DNA of 24,327 nt from Cyclobacteriaceae bacterium (GTDB taxonomy: Bacteria; Bacteroidota; Bacteroidia; Cytophagales; Cyclobacteriaceae), in the NCBI GenBank assembly GCA_025455225.1, contig JALOMY010000023.1, positions 1 through 24,327 on the forward strand, given 5' to 3'. Position numbers and translations under genes: made by a program. Under the pieces are notes generated by a model. It had not been told where the DNA came from, searched no databases, and worked only from the letters and a program-made list of their open reading frames with translations. Shown here piece by piece: positions 6,645 through 14,064 of the stretch (position 1 is its first letter; every line of letters starts with the position of its first letter).

Positions 6645-8380
6645 TGCTTACCATCAATACACCGGTTGGAGGGCTGTTCACCTATACCGTTACCGGAACA
6701 TCCATTAATATTCAGGGTGTTGACCAACCTTCCGGTTTCGTAAATAACCCAGCATTAACTGCACTTCCAGGCGGATCCTACACGGTTACAGTTGCTGAAC
6801 AAGTAACAGGATGCGGAACCAGCGCGGTCATCGGAATCAACGACAACCTGATTGATATTACAAGTGCCATTGCTCAATCACCAACCTGTAATCCGGTTGC
6901 TATCGATATTCAAACCAGCGGCATCGGAAATATAGCTGCAGCTACCTATACCATTCTAAATTCAAGTAATTCAACGGTCGTAGTTCCTGCTACTCCGATC
7001 GGAACTGCCAATTTCACATCCGTCACGGTTCCGGTGCCAGGTAATTATCTGATCCAGGTCAATGCAGATGGTTGTATAACTACCGAAAATATTGTGATTG
7101 TATCCGATCCCAATGTTGCAATTACCTTATTACCCGATCCCTGCAACCAGCAACTTACAGCGCAGGCTGCCGGTGCAACCTTTGACTGGACCGCCTCTCC
7201 TGCCGGAAGTATTGCGAACATCACCAACACTGCGGGGCAATCGGTTGTAACGTTAAATACCGGAACCTGGAATATGATCGTTACAGCTTCAGATGGTGCT
7301 AATTGTCCGAACACAGTTACAACCAGCATTACCGTTGAAGATCCTATTGTTGCCAGCTTCACGCAGAGCAGCGCCTGTGAAGAGCAGGTTACACTGACTG
7401 CCTCACCCGTTGGCACATTTACCTATCGCTGGTTTGATGGAGCTAATAATCCGGTTACTGGCGGAAGCACCATTATTCTTGGGTTATCGCAAAATGGTCA
7501 GACGTACAGTCTTGAAGTTCAAAATACAGTTACAGGTTGCGTCTCCCCGCGGTTCTCCACACAAGTCTTTGTAGCCGGTGATCTTCAGTTGAGTATGTCG
7601 ACTACAACTCCTTGTACCGGGTCTCCCTTTACGCTTACGGGTACCAGCAACATCAACGGCACGAATTTCCAATGGGGTGTTAATGGAAGCGATATCCCGG
7701 GGGCAACTCAACCCACCCTCACGGTAAGTGGTGCCGGATTATATCGTTTAACCGGGTCATTGCCCGGCTGTTCAGAGTTTATAGAGAACCAGGTTGTTCT
7801 ATTTCCAACAACACCCGGTGCATTGCCTCAGCGGGCCATCATTTGCCCCGATCCAGGTAACCCGGATCCGAATACTCGCCAGGTAACACTGGATGCCGGT
7901 GCAGGCTTTGTGAGTTATGATTGGTACCAGGGGGGTGTCAAGCTTAATGTATTTACTCAGACATATACAACGGATATACCCGGTCTTTATAGTGTTTTAT
8001 TAGCGAACTCATTTGGATGTGTAGCCAACGATCAGACCGATGTGATCGAAGAATGCAAACCCCTTCTCGTGGCACCGACTGCATTCCGTCCCGGAAGCAA
8101 TGTTTCGAACCCGGGTGATGGAAGCCGTTCCAATTCCGATTTCTGGGTATTGCCTTTGTTTATTGATAGTGAAGGATTCCAGATCTTTATCTTCAACCGG
8201 TGGGGTGAATTGGTTTATCAATCCGATAACCGTGATTTCCGCTGGAATGGTGGCTATAATAACAATCAATCGCAGTTGTTGCCGGCCGGCACGTATACGT
8301 ACGTAGTTAAATACAAGAGTGTTTATCGACCGCAAGATGGCGTGCAGGAACAACGCGGGGGCGTGGTACTTATGCGATAA
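6644..8380 (+). CDS. Giant surface protein, C-terminal part with T9SS type B sorting domain (frameshifted)
   Basis: This 578-residue frame continues the gene at 3129-6644. It can be read from GTG 6644, but homology-like sequence extends back to GAC GGC AGT ATA at 6632-6643, so it is not an independent gene with its own start. It holds further Ig/SprB-like repeats with regularly spaced cysteines and threonine/glycine-rich strands. The last 100 residues or so (from about 475: VAPTAFRPGSN, then FIFNRWGELVYQS and LPAGTYTYVVKYK, ending near GGVVLMR) form the gliding motility-associated C-terminal (CHU_C, type B) domain. That domain directs export by the type IX secretion system. No signal peptide is present in this part, which agrees with its being the end of a split gene of about 1,750 residues in total. 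Confidence 0.85.
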   Translation: MLTINTPVGGLFTYTVTGTSINIQGVDQPSGFVNNPALTALPGGSYTVTVAEQVTGCGTSAVIGINDNLIDITSAIAQSPTCNPVAIDIQTSGIGNIAAATYTILNSSNSTVVVPATPIGTANFTSVTVPVPGNYLIQVNADGCITTENIVIVSDPNVAITLLPDPCNQQLTAQAAGATFDWTASPAGSIANITNTAGQSVVTLNTGTWNMIVTASDGANCPNTVTTSITVEDPIVASFTQSSACEEQVTLTASPVGTFTYRWFDGANNPVTGGSTIILGLSQNGQTYSLEVQNTVTGCVSPRFSTQVFVAGDLQLSMSTTTPCTGSPFTLTGTSNINGTNFQWGVNGSDIPGATQPTLTVSGAGLYRLTGSLPGCSEFIENQVVLFPTTPGALPQRAIICPDPGNPDPNTRQVTLDAGAGFVSYDWYQGGVKLNVFTQTYTTDIPGLYSVLLANSFGCVANDQTDVIEECKPLLVAPTAFRPGSNVSNPGDGSRSNSDFWVLPLFIDSEGFQIFIFNRWGELVYQSDNRDFRWNGGYNNNQSQLLPAGTYTYVVKYKSVYRPQDGVQEQRGGVVLMR

Positions 8381-8465
8381 TTACTTAATCTGCTTAATAT
8401 TTGCATAAGGCAACCGGGGTAATCTATTGTTTAGTAATTTAACAATCGAATAATTGAACACTGAT

Positions 8466-8819
8466 ATGAAAAGAATTAGTCTCCTGATTGTACTGGTTAT
8501 GTTGTTTCCGGCTGTCTCCAATTTTGCCGATCAGATTATTAAAACCCAAATTCACATAACCGTACGAAATGAACTGGGTAACACCGAATCCGGGGTTAGT
8601 GTAAAATTATTTGAATCGGAAAAAGATTATGAAGAAGAGAAGAATGTGGCTGCAGAAGGAGTTACCGATGAAAAGGGTGTCGTTAAATTCAAGGATCTGA
8701 AAGCGATCTCTTACTACATCATGGCGGAAAAAGAAAGTAAGAATAATTTCGGAGGTGGTGAGGTTACCGGTAAGCTGGAAGAGAAAAGAATCAATAAAGT
8801 AACCGTGGTGATTCAGTAA
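8466..8819 (+). CDS. Small secreted protein with carboxypeptidase-regulatory-like fold
   Basis: A 117-residue protein. The ATG at 8466 starts a clear signal peptide (MKRISLLIVLVMLFPAVSN); the frame could begin at TTG 8454, but that only adds four polar residues. The mature part has ITVRNELGNTESGVSVKLFES and later TDEKGVVKFKDLKAISYYI. This is the pattern of a single CarboxypepD_reg/SdrD B-like beta-sandwich domain, in which a turn DEKGxxxF precedes the YYI strand. No catalytic residues are visible. The stop is three bases before the ATG of the NUDIX gene, so the two are probably co-transcribed, although a terminator-like hairpin lies just inside the second gene. Function is unknown; the protein is probably periplasmic. 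Confidence 0.7.
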   Translation: MKRISLLIVLVMLFPAVSNFADQIIKTQIHITVRNELGNTESGVSVKLFESEKDYEEEKNVAAEGVTDEKGVVKFKDLKAISYYIMAEKESKNNFGGGEVTGKLEEKRINKVTVVIQ

Positions 8820-8822
8820 TTA

Positions 8823-9368
8823 ATGACGTCACGTTCGGGATTAATCCAACAATTACAAAACTATACCTCCTCTTTTCGCGAAGAGGAGGTTTTTATTTTA
8901 TCCTTTCTGAAGTTGCTTCAGGCGGAACGATGTTACTACCGTGATCATTTACCCGGACACATTACAGGTTCAACCTGGATACTTAATCCTTCCAGGAGCA
9001 AGGTGCTGATGGTTCATCATGCCAAACTGAACAAATGGCTCCAACCCGGTGGGCATGCTGATGGTGATGAGAATATAGTACAGGTTGCTCTACGCGAAGC
9101 CCGGGAAGAAACCGGACTCAACACCTTCACCGTGATTCAAAACGGAATCTTTGATATCGATATTCATCCTATACCACAACGGCAGTCGATGCCGGAACAC
9201 GATCATTACGATGTTCGGTTCTTACTCGAAGCGAATGATGATGAACCACTGATCCGGTCGGAAGAATCGCATGAGGTTGTCTGGATCAGCATCGATGACT
9301 TATATCAGATTACCGCTGGTAATGCATCGATTGTTCGAATGATGAATAAAACCTTGGGCTTACCGTGA
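8823..9368 (+). CDS. NUDIX hydrolase
   Basis: A 181-residue protein with a perfect NUDIX box (G-x5-E-x7-REAREETGL) at residues 77-99, the Mg2+-binding motif of enzymes that cleave nucleoside diphosphates linked to another group. It follows the subfamily layout in which a helical N-terminal region precedes GHITGSTWIL (residues 45-54) and the KLNKWLQPGGHADGD segment. The substrate cannot be read from sequence. The conserved N-terminal helix supports the ATG at 8823 as the true start, even though a terminator-like hairpin lies within codons 15-23. The start is three bases after the preceding gene's stop. The 3' end overlaps the end of the minus-strand small membrane gene at 9360-9521 by nine bases. 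Confidence 0.93.
   Translation: MTSRSGLIQQLQNYTSSFREEEVFILSFLKLLQAERCYYRDHLPGHITGSTWILNPSRSKVLMVHHAKLNKWLQPGGHADGDENIVQVALREAREETGLNTFTVIQNGIFDIDIHPIPQRQSMPEHDHYDVRFLLEANDDEPLIRSEESHEVVWISIDDLYQITAGNASIVRMMNKTLGLP
8865..8900 (+). terminator. Terminator-like hairpin inside the NUDIX coding region
   Basis: A perfect 10-bp stem, ACCTCCTCTT (8865-8874) with AAGAGGAGGT (8881-8890) and loop TTCGCG, is followed at once by TTTTATTTTA (8891-8900). This is the form of an intrinsic terminator. It lies 42 bases into the NUDIX gene, within codons that appear to be conserved protein sequence. It could end transcripts from upstream when translation is poor, or it could be a coincidence of Glu-rich codons. 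Structure is seen; function is inferred. Confidence 0.5.
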
Positions 9369-9521
9369 ACTGATTAACAGCACACCAAAAGCAATTACTA
9401 CCAACCAGAATTTGTAGGCTACCAGGGCAGGAATTACAATCCATTGCATTTGCATCATAACAGCCAGCAAAACCAATAGAACCGCTAAACCCTTTAAGAC
9501 CGATCGTGTTTTATTGCTCAT
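9360..9521 (-). CDS. Small two-helix membrane protein (53 residues)
   Basis: An ATG at 9521-9519 opens a 53-codon frame ending in TAA at 9362-9360. The product begins MSNKTRSVLKG, then has two hydrophobic stretches (about residues 11-32 and 37-50) around the segment YKFW, and ends in SSR. The charged start followed by two helices is typical of small inner-membrane proteins. An AT-rich stretch precedes the ATG, as for many Bacteroidota genes. It fills the gap between the NUDIX gene and the beta-lactamase-like gene and overlaps the NUDIX stop by nine bases tail to tail. Function is unknown. It lies 46 bases after the beta-lactamase-like gene in the same direction, so it could share that transcript. 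Confidence 0.65.
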   Translation of the reverse strand: MSNKTRSVLKGLAVLLVLLAVMMQMQWIVIPALVAYKFWLVVIAFGVLLISSR

Positions 9522-9567
9522 ATTTTTTTCAAATTTACTGTAAACTGGAAATATTCAGGTTGAAATA

Positions 9568-10479
9568 CTAATACCATTCCTCAATACGGTCGGCAGGTTT
9601 CCAGGTTGATTGTGGTTCATAATAATTCCAGATCATTCGTGAAACATCCCGCAATAATACAAACCCTTCGTTATCAGCCGACCAGCTCTGATCTTCCTGG
9701 TTTTTTGTAATCAGGCAAAACACATAATCACCATGTGGCGCATTAACCAATACAACCTCAGAACGCGACTGATTAACGGCACCTTGCTTCGAAGCCACCT
9801 GAATATGCGGTGGTATTTGCGATAATGCTTCACTATCCCAGTAAATCCGCGTAAGGTTCCGGTAGATCCGCTCGCTGGCCCTTTTACTGATTACTTTTCC
9901 TTCATAGAGGCTTACCAGAAGTTCTGCCATTTCCCTGGGCGTGGTTTGTCCCCAACCGTATTTTTCACGATCAGCTTCGCGTCCCGGTGTTCTTGAATTG
10001 ATGCGGGTATGTGGATAACCATTTGCTTCGAGCCACTGGTTTATGGCTTTTCCGGTTCCGGCCAGTTGCTGGCACCACAAACTTGCGGTGTTATCGCTGG
10101 TGGTGATCATGAGCATCAGAACTTTGCTAAGCGCAATCGTTTCACCATCCTTAAACGAACCCAAAATATCCTCTCCTTCGTAGAGCAGCGAATCCCTGTA
10201 AGTCAATGTTGAATGATAATCCAACTCACCTGCTTCTATTTTCGAAAAGATTCCAATCGAAATGGGCACTTTAACCAGGCTGGCCGTTGGAAATACGGAA
10301 TCTGCCTGTATGCTTACAGTCTCACCATTTCGCAGGTTCTTTACATAGATACCCACATCTCCCCGAAATGATTTTATTCTTTCCTGAAGTTGATCCTGCA
10401 AGGAATTCTTACCGGAATGCTGACATGAAAAAGCAATCAGTGAAAAAAGAAGACAATACAAAAAATAAGAAGCCCGCAT
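9568..10479 (-). CDS. Class A beta-lactamase-like serine hydrolase, lipoprotein
   Basis: A 303-residue protein with the class A beta-lactamase/penicillin-recognising fold. Catalytic motifs are visible: SLVK (Ser67, Lys70), SDN (residues 128-130) and KQG (231-233) in the place of KTG, with Gln at the middle position. The N-terminus MRASYFLYCLLFSLIAFSC has a lipobox-like end with Cys19, so it is probably a membrane-anchored lipoprotein. The ATG at 10479 is chosen for this reason; the frame extends to a TTG at 10512 that would displace the signal. Without biochemical data it could be a true beta-lactamase or a peptidoglycan-directed serine hydrolase. It is divergent from tsaC, with 63 bases between the starts, and directly precedes the small membrane gene. 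Confidence 0.85.
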   Translation of the reverse strand: MRASYFLYCLLFSLIAFSCQHSGKNSLQDQLQERIKSFRGDVGIYVKNLRNGETVSIQADSVFPTASLVKVPISIGIFSKIEAGELDYHSTLTYRDSLLYEGEDILGSFKDGETIALSKVLMLMITTSDNTASLWCQQLAGTGKAINQWLEANGYPHTRINSRTPGREADREKYGWGQTTPREMAELLVSLYEGKVISKRASERIYRNLTRIYWDSEALSQIPPHIQVASKQGAVNQSRSEVVLVNAPHGDYVFCLITKNQEDQSWSADNEGFVLLRDVSRMIWNYYEPQSTWKPADRIEEWY

Positions 10480-10542
10480 GCAAATTCTGTTATACCCGGT
10501 AATCAAAAGCAAAATGGTAAATAAATTTTAGTTTTACAGCTA

Positions 10543-11493
10543 ATGGCACAAATCGGTACCGACATACAGAAGGCTTCCTCCCTCCTTCAGCAGGGAGAAT
10601 TGGTGGCTATACCAACGGAAACAGTTTATGGCCTGGCCGGCAATGCGTTGGATGTGGATGTTGTTGCTAAAATCTTTGCTGTAAAAAACCGACCCGAGTT
10701 CGATCCGTTAATTGTTCATGTTTCATCCTTGCGGGATGCTGAAAAGTATGTTGTTGATATTCCCAAAAAGGCGGAACGGTTAACCAAGTTATTCTGGCCC
10801 GGACCTTTAACCCTGGTTTTAAAAAAGAAGAATGAAATAATTCCTGCCCTGGTAACGGCAGGTTTAGATACGGTGGGTATTCGTTGCCCCGATCATCCCC
10901 TGACTCGGATGTTGTTATCGGTGTTATCCTTTCCCCTGGCAGCACCCAGTGCAAACCCCTTCGGATATGTAAGCCCCACCAGTCCGCAACATGTTAATGC
11001 CCAGTTGGGAGATAAAATCCCCTATATCCTGGATGGAGGTAATTGCCCGGTTGGAATTGAATCAACCATTATTGGATTTGAAAATGAAACACCCATTGTA
11101 TACCGAATGGGTGGTCTTAGCATTGAACGCATCGAAAACGTTATCGGAAATGTAGAAGTACGTGCACATTCCACTTCAAACCCGATTACTCCGGGTCAGT
11201 TAAAAAGTCATTATGCCCCTTCAAAAAAACTGATTCTTGGCAACCTGGATGAATTACTCCAGCAATACCCTGCGCACTCGTCAGGAATTCTGACATTCAG
11301 TAAAAATTACCATTCGCCCTATCAACGCATTTTATCCCCCGGTGGAAATTTAGAAGAAGCCGCCCGTAACCTGTTTCAATACCTGCGAGATTTCGATCAG
11401 ATGCCGATTGATGTTATCCTGGCCGAGTTACTTCCGGAAGCAGGATTGGGACGAGCCATCAACGACCGGTTGGTACGCGCATCTGCCGGCTAA
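10543..11493 (+). CDS. L-threonylcarbamoyladenylate synthase, Sua5 type
   Basis: This 316-residue enzyme makes threonylcarbamoyl-AMP from threonine, bicarbonate and ATP, the first step of t6A tRNA modification at position 37 in the cytoplasm. The YrdC/TsaC domain occupies about residues 8-200, with IPTETVYGLAGNA (23-35), KNRPEFDPLIVHV (48-60), LAAPSANPFGYVSPT and the IEST motif. A Sua5 C-terminal domain follows (about 210-316), with ITPGQLKSHYAPSKK and a final GLGRAINDRLVRA. The length separates the two-domain Sua5 form from the short TsaC form (about 190 residues). The ATG at 10543 fits the family N-terminus. The gene starts 63 bases from the divergent beta-lactamase-like gene. Confidence 0.95.
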   Translation: MAQIGTDIQKASSLLQQGELVAIPTETVYGLAGNALDVDVVAKIFAVKNRPEFDPLIVHVSSLRDAEKYVVDIPKKAERLTKLFWPGPLTLVLKKKNEIIPALVTAGLDTVGIRCPDHPLTRMLLSVLSFPLAAPSANPFGYVSPTSPQHVNAQLGDKIPYILDGGNCPVGIESTIIGFENETPIVYRMGGLSIERIENVIGNVEVRAHSTSNPITPGQLKSHYAPSKKLILGNLDELLQQYPAHSSGILTFSKNYHSPYQRILSPGGNLEEAARNLFQYLRDFDQMPIDVILAELLPEAGLGRAINDRLVRASAG

Positions 11494-11561
11494 TTCATCG
11501 GGTTAATCGTTTGGCAAAAAGCCGGGCAGGATGTACTTTTCATTTTAATTATCGCATTGAC

Positions 11562-11576
11562 TTAACGAATCGTTAA
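11562..11576. promoter_or_regulatory. Perfect palindrome before the phosphofructokinase gene (possible operator)
   Basis: TTAACGA-A-TCGTTAA is a perfect 7+1+7 palindrome at 11562-11576. It ends eight bases before the pfk ATG and lies in a 91-base gap. It has the form of a homodimer binding site, or of a small hairpin over the start region. No regulator is known from this window, so the function is inferred. Confidence 0.4.
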
Positions 11577-11584
11577 TATTCCCC

Positions 11585-12685
11585 ATGGAACATAAGAAAA
11601 AAGTACTGGTTCTTACCGGTGGCGGAGATTGCCCGGGCTTAAATGCTGTTATACGCGGAATCACAAAACGGGCCCGTAAAGAAAAGACCTGGGAAGTGTA
11701 TGGCAGCATTGAAGCATTCAATGGTGTATTAAATGAACCACAACAAATTATCAAACTGACTAGCCGGAAAACAGCCGGTATTCATGTGAAAGGCGGAACG
11801 ATTTTAAAAACCACCAACAAAGGCAATCCCTTAAAGTTCCCTATTCTTCTTAAAGACGGATCCGTTCAGGAACTGGACCGGTCAGAGGAACTGGTTCGGA
11901 AAATTAAAGATCTCGGATTTGATGCCGTTATTAATATTGGCGGAGACGGATCACAAAAAATATCAAAGGTTCTCTCTCAAAAAGGATTGAACATTGTTGG
12001 TGTCCCCAAAACAATAGACAATGATTTATCCGCTACGGATATGACGTTCGGCTTTCAAACCGCTGTTCAGATTGCAACCGATAGCTTTGATAAGCTGGTT
12101 ACCACCGCAGAGAGTCATCACCGAGTAATGATTATGGAAGTAATGGGGCGTGATGCCGGCTGGATTGCCATACATACCGCCATTGCCGGTGGTGCCGAGA
12201 TTTGTCTTATTCCTGAAATACCTTACGATATTAACAAAGTGGTAAAACGAATAGCGGCCCGCTATAAAGAAGGAAAAGGATTTGCCAACATTGTAATTGC
12301 TGAAGGAGCGAAACCAAAAGACGGCACCATCGTAGCCCGTGAAGGTGAAAAAGGTTCTGAACATGTTCGATTGGGAGGCGTAGCCTTTCAGCTATCCAAA
12401 CAATTGAAGGATGCAGGCTGTCCGGCAGAAATACGCGAAACTGTTTTAGGGCATACCCAACGAGGAGGAACACCCGTGGCGTTTGACCGTGTGCTTGCTT
12501 CGCTTTTTGGTGTTAAAGCCATGGAACTGGTAATTAATGGCGAATTCGGAAAAATGGTTGCCTTGAAAAATAATTCCATCAGTTATGTTTCATTCGAAGA
12601 AGCAACCCGTGAATATAATTTTGTAAACAAAGATTCTTTTTTAGTCAAAGCCGCTAAAGGCTTAGGTATAACATTTGGTGATTAA
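11585..12685 (+). CDS. 6-phosphofructokinase, group III-like
   Basis: A 366-residue phosphofructokinase that phosphorylates fructose 6-phosphate in glycolysis. Visible motifs: TGGGDCPGLNAVIR (11-24), INIGGDGS (117-123), PKTIDNDL (141-148) with the catalytic Asp, and MGRDAGW (187-193). The combination of Gly in GGDGS with Lys in PKTIDND is of note: known pyrophosphate-dependent enzymes usually have GGDDS plus PKTIDND, while E. coli-type ATP enzymes have GGDGS plus PGTIDND. The mixed pair resembles the actinobacterial ATP-using group III, so ATP is the likelier donor, but this is an inference. It sits 20 bases upstream of pgk in the same direction, forming a glycolytic pair. The ATG at 11585 lies directly before the first strand. 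Confidence 0.93.
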   Translation: MEHKKKVLVLTGGGDCPGLNAVIRGITKRARKEKTWEVYGSIEAFNGVLNEPQQIIKLTSRKTAGIHVKGGTILKTTNKGNPLKFPILLKDGSVQELDRSEELVRKIKDLGFDAVINIGGDGSQKISKVLSQKGLNIVGVPKTIDNDLSATDMTFGFQTAVQIATDSFDKLVTTAESHHRVMIMEVMGRDAGWIAIHTAIAGGAEICLIPEIPYDINKVVKRIAARYKEGKGFANIVIAEGAKPKDGTIVAREGEKGSEHVRLGGVAFQLSKQLKDAGCPAEIRETVLGHTQRGGTPVAFDRVLASLFGVKAMELVINGEFGKMVALKNNSISYVSFEEATREYNFVNKDSFLVKAAKGLGITFGD

Positions 12686-12705
12686 TATTTCTATTGACTT
12701 GTGCT

Positions 12706-13890
12706 ATGAAAACAATCGACAACATCAACTTCGCAGGAAAACGCGCATTAATTCGTGTTGACTTCAATGTTCCACTTGATAAATCGTTTCAGGTAACTGA
12801 CGATAACCGCATCCGGGCAACAATACCCACATTAAAAAAAATATTGAAGGATGGAGGAAGCTGCATCCTGATGTCACACTTAGGGAGGCCTAAAGAAGGA
12901 CCCGAAGAAAAGTATTCATTAAAACACACCATTAAAACAACCGAAGCCTTATTAGGCGTACCGGTTAAATTTGCTCCGGATTGCATTGGAGAAGAAGCTT
13001 ATAAAATTTCCGCTTCCTTAAAACCCGGTGAGGTTCTGTTGCTTGAGAACCTTCGGTTTTACAAGCAGGAAGAAAAAGGAGACCTGGCCTTTTCCGAGAA
13101 ACTCAGCAAACATGGCGACATCTATGTAAACGATGCTTTTGGTACAGCCCACCGTGCCCATGCATCTACAACTATAGTCGCACAGTTCTTCAAAGAAAAA
13201 TGCGCAGGCTATGTAATGGCAGCTGAACTTGATAATGCCAGGAAGGTACTGGAGCATGCCGAGAAACCCTTTACCGCCATTATGGGCGGAGCAAAAATCT
13301 CAGATAAAATTCTGATTATTGAGCAATTGCTAGAACGGGTTAATCACCTCATTATTGGAGGAGGTATGGCTTATACATTCTTTAAAGCACTGGGCGGAAG
13401 TATAGGAAACTCCCTGGTGGAAGAAGATAAACTGGACCTTGCGAAAGAGCTGATTCAAAAAGCCAAATCCAAAGGCGTTGAACTTCATTTACCCATTGAT
13501 TCCGTAGTGGGCGATAAATTTGACGCCAATGCCAATACCGACATAGCAAACAACATCTCGATCAAGAACGGCTGGATGGGATTAGATATCGGCCCGCAGG
13601 CCGTTGAGGTTTTCTCACGTGTAATCCGTTCCTCCAAAACAATCTTGTGGAACGGACCGATGGGCGTATTCGAAATGGAGAAGTTTGAAAAGGGCACCAA
13701 GGCGGTGGCCGAAGCCGTTGTTGAAGCTACAAAACATGGAGCCTTTTCTTTAATTGGCGGAGGCGATTCTGCGGCAGCCGTAAGCAAGTTTGGTTTTACT
13801 GATCAGGTAAGTTATGTATCAACGGGTGGTGGTGCCCTCCTTGAATATTTTGAGGGTAAAGTCCTCCCCGGAGTTAAGGCTCTTGAATAA
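12706..13890 (+). CDS. pgk: Phosphoglycerate kinase
   Basis: A 394-residue enzyme, the usual bacterial length, that transfers phosphate between 1,3-bisphosphoglycerate and ADP in the cytoplasm. Signature segments are all present in order: RVDFNVPLD near the N-terminus, LMSHLGRPKE, LLENLRF, NDAFGTAHRAHAST, MGGAKISDK, IIGGGMAYTF, LWNGPMGVFE and GGGDSAAA at the nucleotide-binding end. The ATG at 12706 gives MKTIDNINFAGKRALI, a standard start; an upstream TTG at 12694 would add four residues only. It follows the phosphofructokinase gene after 20 bases and is probably co-transcribed with it. An inverted repeat lies downstream at 13917-13975. Confidence 0.97.
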   Translation: MKTIDNINFAGKRALIRVDFNVPLDKSFQVTDDNRIRATIPTLKKILKDGGSCILMSHLGRPKEGPEEKYSLKHTIKTTEALLGVPVKFAPDCIGEEAYKISASLKPGEVLLLENLRFYKQEEKGDLAFSEKLSKHGDIYVNDAFGTAHRAHASTTIVAQFFKEKCAGYVMAAELDNARKVLEHAEKPFTAIMGGAKISDKILIIEQLLERVNHLIIGGGMAYTFFKALGGSIGNSLVEEDKLDLAKELIQKAKSKGVELHLPIDSVVGDKFDANANTDIANNISIKNGWMGLDIGPQAVEVFSRVIRSSKTILWNGPMGVFEMEKFEKGTKAVAEAVVEATKHGAFSLIGGGDSAAAVSKFGFTDQVSYVSTGGGALLEYFEGKVLPGVKALE

Positions 13891-13916
13891 TTTCATTCGG
13901 CTGTCTAATCGAATCA

Positions 13917-13975
13917 AGCAGAACCGGATCTCCGGATCCTATTACTGAAGAATCTGATAAAAGACCGGTTCTGCT
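13917..13975. repeat. Perfect 11-bp inverted repeat between pgk and the RRM gene
   Basis: AGCAGAACCGG at 13917-13927 is the exact reverse complement of CCGGTTCTGCT at 13965-13975, with 37 bases between. A smaller hairpin, GGATC/GATCC (13926-13930 with 13935-13939), overlaps its left arm, so two structures could compete. The plus-strand end is followed by A-rich rather than T-rich sequence, so it is not a standard intrinsic terminator for pgk. It may lie at the 3' end of the pgk transcript or be part of the control region of the RRM gene. Confidence 0.5.
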
Positions 13976-13993
13976 AAAAAATAAATTATTCGT

Positions 13994-14001
13994 TATATTT
14001 G
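13994..14001 (+). promoter_or_regulatory. Candidate -7 promoter element of the RRM gene
   Basis: TATATTTG at 13994-14001 matches the Bacteroidota -7 consensus TAnnTTTG exactly and lies 63 bases before the RRM gene ATG. A matching TTTG element about 19 bases upstream is not evident, so the promoter call stays tentative. Confidence 0.35.
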
Positions 14002-14064
14002 ATTTACCGGTGGGATTATTGACATCTGACCGGTAGTATTGAAATAACTTAATCTCTCAGTTTC

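Noticed and set aside
6627..6650. Programmed -1 ribosomal frameshift in the giant gene
   Set aside because: No slippery X-XXY-YYZ heptamer and no clear downstream structure near the stop; a one-base loss explains the split better.
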